DNA of 64,000 bases from Talpa occidentalis (GCF_014898055.3 NW_023603184.1:27940808-28004807); one strand, 5' to 3'; positions 11,527 through 24,066 are shown, counted from the first letter of the stretch. Notes: a model not told the origin generated them from the sequence alone. Numbers and translations: made by a program.

Positions 11527-11683
11527 TAATTTTTTGTAAATAAAAATAAGTTACATAGGATCCAAAGAGTTTTATGTTTTGAGTTTTCTAATTATAAGAA
11601 GGTGTTCAGGAAGCTTGTTTTGTAGGTATTTTGGAAGAAAATAGAATACAGTTATCTGTGAAGACCCTGATACTAGAGCATTG

Positions 11684-12010
11684 AGGGGTAGTTATGAAAA
11701 AAGTTTTTAAAAATTCTGTATATTATGGATATTAACCCTTTGTCATATATATATTTCCAGATATTTTCTTCCATGCCATGGGTTATCTTGGTTCTGTTGA
11801 TAATATCTTTTGATACACAAAGTTTTGAATTATGATCAAGTGCATTTTATCTATTTTTCCTTTTGTTGTCTCTGATTTTGCTATCATATTCTAGAAATCA
11901 TTGCCAAATTCAGTGTCACAAAGCTTTTCTCCTATGTTTTCTTCTAAGAGTTTTATAGTTTTAGCTGTTACATTTAGGTCATTACCCCATTTTGAGTTAA
12001 TTTTTTGCTA
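11684..12010 (-). mobile_element. L1 fragment, antisense
   Basis: Antisense L1 phrases are present: attaaccctttgtcatatat, ttctaagagttttatagttt and ccattttgagttaatttttt. The fragment is about 330 bp and is badly diverged. Confidence 0.75.
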
Positions 12011-12584
12011 TTCATTTCTGATTGCATAAATAGAAATAAGTACTTTAAGACTAAAGTTTCAACACTGAGTAAAAATTTTACTGCTGGAGAGGCAACTTGA
12101 TTTGGTATAGAGGAGTGGAGGTGAGGATAAGACTCAAGACTCAGAAAGGGGGAAATGGTAAGTTTTTAAAGACTAATTTCTAATCCATATTAGATAAGCA
12201 GATTCTCTCCATGCCTCTGATTACCTGATAATATGGTCAGTTATTATATATGCACTATATAGTCACTATCAGACTTTTCCAGAAAGTTCTCTTCTTTTCA
12301 TGATGTATATAATTAAGGTACCACATCATTATGGTGTTACATAATTATGGTACTTTAATAATTGCTTAGAAATAAGGTATGCATCACTCACCAGGCTAGG
12401 TGGCTAGATCAGAATTTATCACCGTCCCTCTAGGACCACTTTTTTTTCTGCAAATACTACATTTTTTGTTTGTGAGAGGTTACCAAAATAAAATTTTCTG
12501 TAATAAAAACAGGAAGACAGAAGAGGAAAAATCCTTTCATTCTTCATGTCTTTTATTTCAGTTCTAAGGGCTTCAAGATTTTTT

Positions 12585-13830
12585 TTTTTAATAAAAAAAT
12601 TGTATTTACTTAGAAGCATTCAGAATGTCAACAATACAGCTGCAACTTTTTTTTGCAATTGAAGAGTGGTATTCAGTTAACAGAACAACAATTATTTCGT
12701 ATAAGCTGCATCAGAGACAGCTGAAGATGAAAAACTACCATCCCCATATATAACTAATTTGTGCTGTGCACCAACAAGAACCTGCTTTAAATTTCCATGC
12801 CAATTTACAACCCCCATACTGTACCAGGCAAGGTTAGTGGCTATTGAAAATACCACCAGGACAGGGCTATCTAAAGACACATTTGGTAGTGTGTTAACTA
12901 TACAAAAAAAGACACTGTACAGTTTAAAAACAAATCTCAATTTTTTTCTTTAAAAGGAGTAAGTTGTGTACAGGGGGATTAAATGCTTTATAGACAAGAA
13001 AAAAAAAACTGCGCTAGAACCAACTTATTCATCATCATCATCCTCTTCATCTTCATCATCTTCGTCTTCCTCCTCTTCCTCATCCTCTTCATCTTCCTCA
13101 TCTTCCTCCTCTTCCTTCTTTTTCTTGCTCTTTTCCGCCTTGACGACCCCTTTTTGGCCGCATCAGACTTTCCTTTTGCTCGGTGTGCAGCAATATCCTT
13201 TTCGTATTTTTCCTTCAATTTAGCAGCCTTCTTTTCATAGGGCTGCTTGTCATCTGCAGCGGTGTTATTCCACATCTCTCCCAGCTTCTTTGCAACATCA
13301 CCAATGGATAGACCAGGATGTTCTCCTTCGATTTTTGGGCGATACTCGGAACAAAACAAGAAAAAGGCAGAAGGAGGCCTCTTGGGTGCATTGGGATCCT
13401 TGAACTTCTTTTTTGTTTCCCCTTTAGGGGGGGATATAAGTTTTCATTTCTCTTTCATAACAGGCCTTATCCGCCTTTGCCATGTCTTTCTTCAAACTTT
13501 TCTTTTTCTTTAGCAGACATGGTCTTCCACCTCTCTGAGCACTTCTTAGAAAACTCTGAGAAGTTGACTGAAGCATCTGGGTGCTGCTTCTTGTGCTCCT
13601 CTCAGCAAGTTTGCACAAAAATGCATATGATAACATTTTGCCTCTCGGCTTCTTAGGATCACCCTTGTCCATGTTTAATTACTTCTCCTCAGTGAGGCAC
13701 AGAGTCACCCAGTGCCTGTCCAGCTCTCACTTGCCCTGGTGCTGTCTCTATGGAGCTCAATGTACTGCAATGGCTGTGAGAGCGGGAGCCAGACGCAGCC
13801 TCACTTTCTCCGCTCTGTAACATTATTCTC
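12585..13830 (-). pseudogene. HMGB1: HMGB1 processed pseudogene
   Basis: Read on the minus strand, this is an intronless HMGB1 copy. The start at 13672 gives MDKGDPKKPRGKMLSYAF. A frameshift follows, then [20 protein letters not shown], a second shift at a C run, then a good B-box stretch ([20 protein letters not shown]... to about [11 protein letters not shown]). A third shift comes before the acidic tail, which is the GAA/GAT-rich run at 13025-13125. The 3'UTR down to about 12600 matches HMGB1 well, including CCAAATGTGTCTTTAGATAG. A T run at 12581 marks the A tail. TCAAGATTTTTT occurs at both 12573 and 13829 as a likely TSD. HMGB1 is a nuclear DNA-bending protein; this copy cannot encode it. 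Confidence 0.93.
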
Positions 13831-13842
13831 AAGATTTTTTTT

Positions 13843-14400
13843 TTTTTTAAAGATTTATTTATTTAGGGCCTCCCAGTGGTGCAGTGGTTGAGCTCTGGGT
13901 TGCGAAGCTGCCCGCAGCCTCTGCAGCGCAGGTTCGATCCCCGGCTGCTCCCCAGCCACCGGAGGAGGGTCCCGCATGGCATGCAGACCTCTCCTGCCAC
14001 CCGCTGCTCCCCTCAGCAGTGTGCTATGGTCCCTCTGCCTGCTCTGCTCCCCGCTCTGGCTCTGGTGAATTCTGTCACCCTCCTGCGCTTCTGACTGTAC
14101 CCAGTGCTTGTATAAATAAATAAATAAATAAATAAAATTAAAAAAAAAAATATTTATTTATTTATACAAGCACTGGGTACAGTCAGAGGCACGGGAGGGT
14201 GAGAGAATTCACCAGAGCCAGAGCAGAGAGTAGAACAGGCAGAGTGATGAAGTACACTGCTGCGGGGAGCAGCGGGTAGCAGGAGAGGTCTGCGTGCCAT
14301 GTGGGACCCTCGCCCAGTGGCTGGGGATCGAACTGGCGCTGCAGAGGCTGCGGGCAGCCTCGTAACCCTGTGCTTAACTGCTGCACCACCGGGGAGGCCC
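13843..14400 (-). mobile_element. tRNA-derived SINE, split by a nested SINE
   Basis: The tail part is at 13843-13865 and the body at 14151-14400, separated by an oppositely oriented copy. The tail motif atttatttattta occurs on both sides as the nested copy's TSD. It sits beside the HMGB1 pseudogene. Confidence 0.88.
13866..14150 (+). mobile_element. tRNA-derived SINE nested in another SINE
   Basis: Full-length young type starting gggcctcccagtggtgcagt, with an A-rich tail of (AAAT)n and A10. It is inserted in the T-rich tail of the outer reverse copy. Confidence 0.92.
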
Positions 14401-14829
14401 TCATGATACCTTTTTCGTGATACTTTTAAATACCTGCTAATTGCTCACATCTTCTCATAATTTCAAAGTTCTTTCGTGTTTCGTGAAGTGTGTTAACCAT
14501 TTATTTCATAATGTGACTGATAGATCCAATATTGAAACTTTTATGTGTGTCAACTGCTATATGTTATTTACTGACTCTCACTCATGAGGACTTTTTCTTT
14601 ATGTATTTAGTGGTTTTTAAAAAACAATTTTGAGCTGTTCATTTTTATGAAATTAACTTTTATGGAAGTTATTTGAGTTTTGATATATAGGTGGGTGGGT
14701 TCTTCTAGGAAAAAAATTATTTCTTCCAGGTACCTTGGAACACTGCTGTTACAGAACTGTTTTCAATGGAAGTCTTGGTTTGGAATTTTTCATACCATCA
14801 GAGTGCAAATTGGAACTGTATCATGAGGG

Positions 14830-15215
14830 CCAACTTGTGGCTATGTTAGCAAATGACCAGGGACTCCAAACTGTTAAAGGTGTACACTCTAAAGTGGGGG
14901 TCCCGCCATTCACATGCATAAAAGCTAAGGAACCATGTGTGAAAGATCTTTAATAGAATTAATGCGCACAGAGAGAGAAGAGAGGAAAGGATATTCCTAA
15001 CAAAATTACAAAAATTACCTATCTCCATGGCTGCAAATTCCCAGCCAGTTATGTTTGGCATGAAGTGGGGTCACTGAGGCCTGAGCCTGCCACAAACCTA
15101 AGGGTGCCTTCTTCCAATGAACTACAATAATGAGGTTAGACAGTTTCCAAAGAGCTGGAATAGGTGAGACACAAAATTCAAAATGTACCACATAATCCAG
15201 CCTTAAGTCAAGGTA
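14830..15215 (-). mobile_element. Partial LTR-like element related to 7573-8186
   Basis: It shares order and phrases with 7573-8186: caaactgttaaag against caaacctgcccac, catgtgtgaaagatctttaa against catgtaagactttaatgg, and tcccagccagttatgtttgg against gcccagccaaacagggttgg. It is more diverged, and its ends are not clear. Confidence 0.5.
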
Positions 15216-16013
15216 ACAGCTGCTGTTATCTCTGCGAAGGACCATTTTGGACTACATTTTAAGCTTCTCTGATATAATTCTTTGAAGCTTCCTCCGGGTT
15301 ATTGAAATATTTTATTCCTTATAATTGCTTGTATAATATTCATGGTATGAATGTACCAGAGTTACACTATTTAGGTGTTGAGGACATGCGAAGTATTTAG
15401 TTTTGGGCTATTTTTAATAAAACTGCTAAAAAAAAATCATGTATAGGTTTTTGTGTGACCATAATTCTTCATTTCATTTTGTTAAATGTTAAAGCATGCA
15501 GTAGCTGGGTTGTATGGTAGTTGCAAATTTAGTTTTTTAAGAACTTTCTAACGTGTTTTCTAGAGTAGCTCTACTGTTTTACATTCCCACCTGGAAGGTA
15601 TGCATTCTTGCCAGCATTGGGTGGTGTCTTCTTAATTTTAAACACTGATAGGTGTGTGATAGTATATTATTGTGGCTTTAATTTGTATTTCCCTAGTGAC
15701 CAGTGATCTTGAACATCTTTTATGTGTTTAGTTACCATCTGTTTATGATCTTTGCCAAATGCTTTTGTGATTTTTGGCCTATGTTCTATTGGATTATTTG
15801 CTTTTTAAAATCATTTGATTTTCAAAGTTCTTTATATAGTGTAGATACTACTAGTCTTTTGTTCATATGAATTTTGAAATATTTTCTGCCATTCTGCCGC
15901 TTGTCTTTCCTCCTCAACAGGGTCTTTGCACGTAGACATTTTTAATATTGATGATGTCCTATTTATCAATATTTTCTTGTATTAATCATGCTTTTGATGT
16001 TAAATTTGAGAAT

Positions 16014-16102
16014 TGGCCCACTGAGAATTGAACCGGTGCTGCATAGGCTGTGAACAGCCTCACAGCACTGCACTCAACCTGCTGTGCCACTGGGGAGGCC
16101 CC
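16014..16102 (-). mobile_element. SINE fragment, 5' part only
   Basis: Only gaattgaaccggtgctgcat to cactggggaggcccc is present, with no A tail and no clear TSD. It is a truncated or deletion-trimmed copy in L1 sequence. Confidence 0.82.
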
Positions 16103-16742
16103 TCCCTTGAATTGCTTTTGCACTTAGAAATCAGTTGCGTGTATTTATTTGTATGGATCTCTATTAATGTTCCAATGATCTGTATGTCTCTCCCACTACT
16201 AATACTGCACACTCTTAATTACTATGGGTATATAATGTCTGAATTTGGTTGGACTGAGGCCTCCCACTTTACTCTTTTAACTGCTCCAGCACCTTTATAT
16301 TTCAAGATAAATTTTAGAATAATCTTGTCTGTATCTTAAAAATCTTCCTGGAATTTTGATATGAATTTCTTTAAAATTGTGTGTGTATTTGAGAAGAATT
16401 GGCATATCTACTATATTGAATCTTTCACTGTAAGAACACATATGCCTCTCCATTTGTAATTACATCTTCTATTATCCCACTGTTATCTGAGTATACATAT
16501 GATATGGTATGATTTCATTTCTTTTGAATTTGTTGAAGTTTACTTGGTATCCTAGGCTATGGTCTGTTTGGGCTTGTGTTCCATGGGCATTTGAAAAGAA
16601 TGTATATTTTGTCCTTGTTGGTTGGAATGTTTTATAAATGTTGATTAGATCCTGTTGTTTGATGGCATTATTGAATTTTTCTATGTCTTTGATGATTTTC
16701 TTTATAGCTGTTTTAGCAATTGTTGCTAACATTTGTCCTTTT

Positions 16743-17021
16743 TTTTTTTAATAGAGGCATGTTTTATTTATTTATTTATTTATTTATTTGTTTGTTTGTT
16801 TATACATGCACTGGGTACAGTCAGAAGCGCGGGAGGGTGAGAGAATTCACCAGAGCCAGAGGGGGGAGCAGAGCAGGCAGAAGGACCAAAGTACACTGCT
16901 GAGGGGAGCAGTGGGCGGCAGGAGAGGTCTGCGCGCCATGTGGGACCCTCCTCTGGTGGCCGGGGAGCAGCCGGGGCAGCTTCGCAACCCAGGGCTCAAC
17001 CGCTGCGCCACCGGGGAGGCC
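16743..17021 (-). mobile_element. tRNA-derived SINE, atagaggcatg subtype
   Basis: 17-bp perfect TSD CTAACATTTGTCCTTTT (16726-16742 and 17022-17038). The tail carries atagaggcatg. An internal deletion removes the B-box region (ccggggcagcttcgc). Confidence 0.95.
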
Positions 17022-17447
17022 CTAACATTTGTCCTTTTATCACTATGTTAATGTCTGTCTGATAATTTTCTTTGTTCTGAAGTCTTCTTTATTTGACACT
17101 AATTTTAAAAATTCCCGGTTTCTTTCTGATTAATGATTGCATGGTATATTTTCCATCCTTTAACTTTCATATAAGGTATTCTACATGAAATATATGTTAT
17201 ATATAATTTGTGTAAAATATTCTATATATATGTAATTTTTGATGATATGTGTAATGTATCATTGTGTATCTGTGTATGTGTAGTAAATTCAGGCCATGTT
17301 TTTTAATCCTGCCAATATCTGTCTTTTAATTGTTTTTAGACTGTTTGTTTTTAATGTAATGATAAATGTTTTAGAGCTTTAATCTGTCATTTTTAAAAAC
17401 ATGCTAAGTACTTTATATACATTTATAACTTTACCAAGCAGTCTTTT

Positions 17448-17794
17448 TTTTTTCTTTTTTAAATTTTTTTTTATAGAGGCATGTTTTTATTTATTTATTT
17501 ATTTATTTGGTTGTTTGTTTATACATGCACTGGGTACAGTCAGAAGCACGGGAGGGTGAGAGAATTCACCAGAGCCAGAGTGGGAAACAGCAGAGCCAGA
17601 GTGGGAGAGCAGAACAGGCAGAAAGACCGAAGTACACTGCTGAGTGGAGCAGCGGGCGGCAGGAGAGGTCTGCGCGCCATGTGGGACCCTCCTCCGGTGG
17701 CCGGGGAGCAGCCGGGGATCAAACCGGCGCTACAGAGGCCGCGGGCAGCTTCGCAACCCAGCGCTCAACCGCTGCGCCGCCACCGGGGAGGCCC
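17448..17794 (-). mobile_element. tRNA-derived SINE, atagaggcatg subtype, with duplication
   Basis: 15-bp perfect TSD ACCAAGCAGTCTTTT (17433-17447 and 17795-17809). A ~20-bp block (agagccagagtggga..) is tandemly repeated at 17571-17610. Confidence 0.95.
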
Positions 17795-19359
17795 ACCAAG
17801 CAGTCTTTTAATTTTTACTTCAACTGTCAAACATTTAATAAAATCTCAATGAGATATGGAAAGTGTATTGTTCTTAGCCAAATTTGTTTGCTGTGTTCTT
17901 CCTTTCTGATGTTCTTAGGTGGTTTTTTAATCATTTCCTTTTTACTTAGAGAACTTATTTTAGCTAGCTCTACCATAGATAAATTCTTTTATTTTTCCTT
18001 CATCAGAGAACATCTTGAATCCTGCTTGATTACTGAAACAATTCCTGGATCACTCTTGAAGGACAACTTTTTGGATATAGGATTTTGGGTTAATAATTAT
18101 TTTCTGCAAACATTTGAAGACTATTTTGCAACTTCTGGTCTCTGATTTCTGATAAGAAAAGTTATCTGATCTTTTGTTCATTTTGTTTGTCTTTTTTTTG
18201 TCTCTGTATCTTATTTAGTTTCTAATGCCATCTTCAAGCTCGTTAGTCTTTTCTTTCAGTGGTAATTATCTGTTAATTCCACCCATTGTGTATTTCATCT
18301 CAGATATACTTTCTATCTCTAGAAATTTGAGTTGCATTTTAAAAATATCTACCATGTTCTCCCTTAACATTCACTCCACAACCTTTTTGTAATGTTAAAT
18401 ATTGTTTATGGCCTTGCCTGCTACTCTATATCACTTCTGGTTGGATTTTCACTGATTTTTCTTCTCACTGTGGGTCAAGGTTTTCTATTTTTTTGCATGC
18501 TAGACATAGCAAATTTTATCTTCATGAGTGCTGTGTATTTTTTATTCCTCAGCTCTGTTCTCAGGTATAGTTAATTTATTTTTAAAAGTTTGATCCTTTT
18601 GAAGCAGATTTTTCAGTTTTGTAATATTAACAAGAGTGTGCTTTAGAGGGAACCTAATTTGGTTCCATTGTTGAGACAATACTCTTTCGAGTAACATTAC
18701 CTGATGCCCTTAATATTATGAGGGTTTTTTGTTTTTTGTTGTTGTTTGCCTTTCCTATTCTGCTGGTGAGCTCTAGGGATTTTTGCTGTGGTTCTTCCCC
18801 TGTCTCAGGTAGTTTCTTCACAAGCATATTTTGATAAATATTCAGCTGAATACTCAAGGAAGACCTCTGTACAACTCTCTTGTATTTGCTATTTACCCGG
18901 CTTCTTTCTAATATTTTGCTCTGTAATTTTTTAGCTGAATTGGCCCTCTTGAACCTTCAAACTCATCTCTTTATTCAGGGAGCTTGGTGGTCTCTAAATT
19001 GTGTTCACCCTCCCTCACTGCAACCTGGAAGGTGATTTATTTTGTTTGTATCTGCTTTCACAGGCATTGTTATGCGTTGCTTGTTTAATATTTGAATACT
19101 CTTGTTTCGTATATTTGTCTGTTTTGTAGTTTTTTAAGGTAGGGCAGGTAAGGTAAGTCTGATCTGCTATTTCATCTATACTCACAGTGGACCTTATTGG
19201 AGATAGACAACAAACAAGTAAAATACAAATACATCATAAACAAATACATTAGGTGACTGTAAGTACTATGGAGATACCTAAAGCAAGGAAGGCAGATGAA
19301 GACTACCAAGAGGATTAATTTAAAATAGGATGGTGAGAACACCACATTAAGATACTGAC

Positions 19360-19812
19360 TTATACCCGTTGTCTTTTGCTATGTAGAAATCTGCCCTAAA
19401 ACATACTGACTTTTGTTCAGGGATGTACAGTTTGGTCAAGGCTGGTCGGGGATACCTTGTTTCTGTTCTGTTGTCATCCTAGACAGCTAAAACACTGGGG
19501 CCTGGAATCTTTTGAATACTTCTTCACTAGCTTGTGTGGTTATTGATGCTTGTTGCCAGTTGGGATCTCATTTAGGCTGTAGCTGGAACATCTTCCCATG
19601 TGGCTGCTTGGCTCCAGCAGGCCATGGTAGCCAGGTTCCAAATGTGAGTATCTTAGAGAGAGCCAGGTACAAGCTATATTCTTTCCTAACTCAGCCTGTT
19701 GTAGTCACAGGAAGTGACACAGGTTGGCCCATGTTAAAGGGGCTGCAGTCTGACTCCTGTTCTTACTGGAAGACAGATCAAAGAATTTGTGGGCACATTT
19801 TAAAGCCACCAT
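19360..19812 (+). repeat. Ancient interspersed repeat, copy A
   Basis: It begins ttgtcttttgctatgtagaa and ctaaaacatactgactttt, then runs ctgtagctggaacatcttcc, ggctccagcaggccatggta, ggaagtgacacaggttgg and gaatttgtgggcacatttta. It matches the old repeat whose 5' end reads like aaaacttagtggcttaaaac. Copy B is at 24770. Confidence 0.5.
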
Positions 19813-20384
19813 ATTGATATTTGAGCAGAGGTGGGGATATCCGGGAAAGCATATTTGAGGTGTAGTGTATAGAAATGCAAAGAGTCTGAGGTTGTAGATG
19901 CCTGATGGTTTCGTTTCCACTGTACAATGTCAGCTCCTTGAGAACAAGGGCTTTTTCACTGCTGTTTTCTCAGCACCTGCAACAGTATTTTACAGATAGT
20001 TGCAGTTCAGCTCTTATTTGCAAGTCAACCTTTTGACAACATGTATTAGAAACCTTAAATATGACTACATCTCCTACCATCCAATAATTCTTTGGGAAAT
20101 TATTTTCAGGAAAAAAATTGTACAAATACATAAAACTATGAAAATTTGAAGTTGCCTACTTGTCTATTAATAGCAGATTAGTTAAATAAATTGTGGTCTC
20201 TATAATGGAACACTGCAGTTTTAAAGTAAATGTTTTGGCACAGAAAGAAGAGTAAGTGTTGTGGGATAGGGATCAGAATTTAAATAATGGTGTACAGAAT
20301 GATCCTCTATAGTTAATAATTAATAAATCTCCTAGAGTATAATGAATGTGTCGGATGGAGAGGGATCTGATCATATATACACAA

Positions 20385-21195
20385 ATTGTTAATAATTACC
20401 ATAGAGGTTATTTTATTTTTATTTTCTTATATTGTTCATTTTTGTACAATAATTGGCTATCCCCTCTCTTGTAGTCCCCATAGTTCTGCCACCATATCAC
20501 CTGTGAACAACCATCACCATATTCTCGTGTTCTTCCCTCCCTTATTGCCTTCCCTCCTTTCCCTTGAGTTATGCCTCAAATCTATGGTCAGCTTGTTAGT
20601 TTTGACCTTTTGTTCGGTTTCAATATAGTCTGCATATAAATGATACCATCTGATATTTATCTTTTTCCTTCTGACTTATTTTGGCTAGCATAAACCCTTC
20701 CAGCTCCATTCATGTTGCCGCAGAAGGCATGAGTTTGCCTTTTTTGATCACTGAGAATATTCCATTGTGTAAATATATCACAACTTTTTAGTCCATTCAT
20801 CTATTTTGGGGCATTTGGGTTGTTCCCATATCTTGTTTCATTTCAAGTTAGTGTTTTTGTGTCCTTTGGGTAGGTTCCTAGGAGTGGCATTGCTGGATCA
20901 TATGGTAGATCCATTTTTAGTGTTCTGAGGAGCCTTTCCCCACAGCTTTCCATAAAATGGTGGCTGGACCATTTTACATTCCCACCAGCAGTAAGAGGGT
21001 TCCTTTATCTCCACATCTTCTCCAGCATTTGTTGTTTCCAGTTTTTTTTAAATGTGGTTTTGATTGTATTTCCCTGATAATTAGTGATGTTGAACATTTT
21101 TTCATTTCTCTTGGCCATTTGGATTTCTTCTTTAGTGAAGTATCTTTTTATTTCTTTTACCCATTTTTTGATTGGGCCATAGGGGTTATGTAAGA
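20385..21195 (-). mobile_element. L1 3'UTR fragment, antisense
   Basis: Text such as tttttccttctgacttattt, ccattcatgttgccgcagaa, taggagtggcattgctggat and cattcccaccagcagtaaga is the classic antisense L1M 3' region. It ends near ccattttttgattgggccat. Confidence 0.82.
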
Positions 21196-21544
21196 GATGC
21201 TTTTCAAAAAAATTGTACCCTTAAATATTGCTATTTATATGTTTCTATTGTAAAAACAAGCAATGTGATGCTACTATGAGTGATGAGCACCTTTTAAGGC
21301 TATATTGCTCTTTTTATTAATTAAAAGGATGGAGGAAAAAATTTGTATAAAAACATGAAATTATGTACAATAAGGATAGTGATTAAAATAAGCTTGTCTC
21401 ATAATAAGGAAAAGGTTTATATTAAGAGAAAAAGTTGTAGGAGGTAATATTATCTGCCATACGAAAAATCCAAATTTATAAACTAGCAAAATCAGGTTTC
21501 TTTGCAGAGTTTCTTTATGGACTCAAAATGTCATGACATGGAAA

Positions 21545-21870
21545 GAGAACAACAAATGTTGTATGATCTCTCTTATATATGGATTCCATAAAAACTGAAC
21601 TCATAGAAACAGAACAGACTGGTAGTTGTCAAAGTTTTGGGCATGTGAAGTGCAGCATAATGACTATAGCTAACAGTACTATATCATATATTTCAAAATT
21701 ACTAAGAGAGTAGATCTTAAAAGATACTATCACAATGAAAAAAGTTTTATAACTGATACAAGCATATCAATGATTTGATATACACATATATCAGTCACTA
21801 TGGTGTATACCTTAAGCTAATACAATATATTTTAATTATATCCCAGTAAAAACTGGATATAATTACATGA
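21545..21870 (+). mobile_element. L1 3'UTR fragment, sense
   Basis: The sequence runs from tgtatgatctctcttatata through aactcatagaaacagaacag and ctaagagagtagatcttaaa to ttaattatatcccagtaaaa. This is the 3'UTR of an old L1 in sense. It faces the antisense piece at 20385-21195, so the two are separate insertions or an inverted L1. Confidence 0.82.
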
Positions 21871-22168
21871 CTTAGAACATTTGATTTATACACAGATCTT
21901 ATGCTATCAGTCTTTGTTACAGATGTGGTTGTTTTTCATGTTGTTATTTGTCATTATAGCACAGGTTTTCAGTAACCTTACATGTGTAACTGAGACAAAA
22001 GAATTACAAGGGTAATTTATGTATAATAATCCTAGATCATGTAATAATATTTTATTAACACACTTTTGTTTGCAAAAATGTCTTAGGTTTATAGTACTCA
22101 TTTCACTGTCTTCACCTCTTTATTTTAAAGGAATAATTTGTAATTAATTTTGTTCTTATATACCATAG

Positions 22169-22228
22169 GATGTGTTTTGGAGATGCAGACAAAATATCTT
22201 TGATGAAATGAAGAAGAAATTTTTACAG
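22169..22228 (+). CDS. USP47: USP47 exon 2 (residues ~14-33)
   Basis: This 60-nt exon is phase 0 at both ends. The acceptor is ..ccatag and the donor is gtagac. It encodes 20 residues beginning DVFWRCRQNIF and ending KKKFLQ. Length and phase allow in-frame skipping. It lies N-terminal to the protease domain and carries no catalytic residue. It joins exon 3 across a 7-kb intron. Confidence 0.95.
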
Positions 22229-23290
22229 GTAGACTGCTGATGTAATTGCTTTAGTGTGATAATCAGCAGAGCAAGTAACAACAGCATGTTAGTATTTTTA
22301 TTTAATAACAAGGCATGTCTTAAGTTTTATGCTTGTTTGTTTTATTTCTATCTGATTTTAATAATAAAAGTCATCTTAAGTAAATACATGTTTAATTATC
22401 TCTTGTTTTTAACAAGTGAATGAGAAGGAAAACTGTAGACTAAAACCATGGAACCCTTTGTTTTGACTTTCTGTTGTGGTGGTATTTTTTACAGATATAT
22501 TTATTTTCTGGAATATTAATAGTGCTGGAATTGAATAATTAATAATTTACAGTCAAACCCAAAAATCTATTTGAAGATTTAAATATAACTATTACCTTCC
22601 TGACAACCTGTATATACTACAAACCTAAACTTTCATGTGATGTATCATTCATGTATAATATACCATTATATTTACATATTACCTCATTTTCTTGAGGTCT
22701 GTTTAATACCAAGTTTTTTTTCTCCAAAGTTTTTCCTTTAATCTCTCCTGTCCTGCCCCAAGTGATCTGTAGCAAGGGACCACTTAAAAAAAGATCATGT
22801 AACATTAGAGCTTGCTGGGATGGGGTGGTGTTGGAATAGAGTAGAGGGAGTAACTTAAAAATAAAGTACCTTTTTTTTATATATGTTAGGACCTCCCATC
22901 ACTAACCAAGGAATTGTCACTTGTTAAAGTAAAAATGCATTGCCTGGATGAGACTAGTAGTAGTAGATAAAAGGTGCTCACGTTTGTGTGTATTTTTTAA
23001 GTTTGCTACCATAACTTTATTCTTTGTAATAACATTGGGAGGAAGACAGTCTCAAGAGAAAGTGGGTTCCTTTATAGTGTTTTAAAATTCTTTGTCTTAA
23101 TTTTTTTCTCAGGAGACTCTAAATCTTGGTAACTTTGTTATTAAATTGTTTTCTACATGGTAATGCCATTATGAATACATAGCACAGGATATTTACCTTG
23201 TTTTGTGTTTTTTAATAAGAAACACCTAGGAAGTATTTATTTATGAAATGATGAGGTTAACTTCCGAAAACTCAGAATTGAACTTAGAAC

Positions 23291-23557
23291 TTTTTTTTTT
23301 AAACATTTAATATTTATTTATACAAACACTGGGTACAGTCAGAACCGCAGGAGGGTGAGAGAATTCACCAGAGCCAGAGCGGGGAACAGAACAGGCAAAC
23401 CGATGAAATACACTGCTGAGGTGAGCAGCGGGCGCAGCAGGAGAGGTCTGCGCGCCATGTGGGACCCTTGCTGGTGGCTGGGGATCGAACCGGCGCTGCA
23501 GAGGCTGCGGGCAGCCTCACAGCCCAGCGTTCAACCGCTGCACCACCGGGGAGGCCC
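23291..23557 (-). mobile_element. tRNA-derived SINE
   Basis: Full-length with tail tatttatttatacaaacact. Flanks tgaacttagaact and tgaatttagaact form an imperfect TSD. Confidence 0.93.
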
Positions 23558-24066
23558 TGAATTTAGAACTATTAGGAATGCCAGGTAAAGGAGGCAAAAT
23601 GACTTAAAATGCAAGCATGCCTTTGGCGGGGTCTGAGATTCCTTAAAACAGTTATTGTTTCTATAACTTCTATATATTTCTGTCATTCAGCCTATCTTTG
23701 GAAGAAAATGACTTCAGTGTTTTTAGCCCATTGTGTTTTACCCTTTTGTAAACAAGAAAGTGATTTACTCTTTTTTACTTTACTTTTTTCATGGATTCTT
23801 TCTTGGAACTTTGCTAGGAAATCTGAATTTGTTTATACAATGAGCATAGACAGAGAGAACACTCTTTTTTAGCATAGTGTTACTATAACTGCTGTTGACT
23901 TTGCCTTATCTCACAAATGTAGTATTGCTATAAATTGTCCACAGAATAAATAGTTTTAATTTATACTTTATGCCTTTTGCTGTAATTGGCTAGTTTTCTC
24001 TTTTGGAGAACATTGTACACTTCTAATAGCTCACTCATATTAAGTGTTTCCCTAAAGTGGAACATG

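Larger units (their letters stand above)
15300..19165 (-). mobile_element. L1-derived block, antisense, mosaic
   Basis: The left part reads as antisense L1 3'UTR (ttttacattcccacctggaa at about 15580, then tatttccctagtgaccagtg). The part at about 16550-17180 matches antisense L1 ORF2 endonuclease sequence (tttgttctgaagtcttcttt, tgattgcatggtatattttc). Later sequence to about 19165 resembles the upstream part of old L1s. The middle of ORF2 is not evident, so this is either deleted or more than one element. SINEs lie at 16014 (fragment), 16743 and 17448. Confidence 0.65.
1..22168 (+). other. USP47: USP47 intron 1 (3' part)
   Basis: No coding exon of USP47 is seen here. Repeats and pseudogenes are listed separately. 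The stretches 508-1115, 1331-1817, 2106-2460, 4156-4594, 4890-5629, 9263-9646, 9791-10905, 12011-12570, 14401-14820 and 21871-22168 are AT-rich, without a recognised element. Frames up to 105 codons (for example 10385-10702) show no similarity I recognise. Confidence 0.85.

Noticed and set aside
12966..13223. Frame encoding a long poly-Ser protein
   Set aside because: It is the complement of the acidic tail codons of the HMGB1 pseudogene on the minus strand.
17507..18145. 212-codon open frame
   Set aside because: It starts in an antisense SINE and runs into antisense L1. GC-rich SINE bodies stay open by composition; there is no gene-like content.
1..22168. Search for USP47 exon 1 or a CpG-island promoter
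   Set aside because: No MVPGEEN-like start and no CpG-rich single-copy region found. GC-rich patches are SINE bodies, pseudogenes or LTRs.
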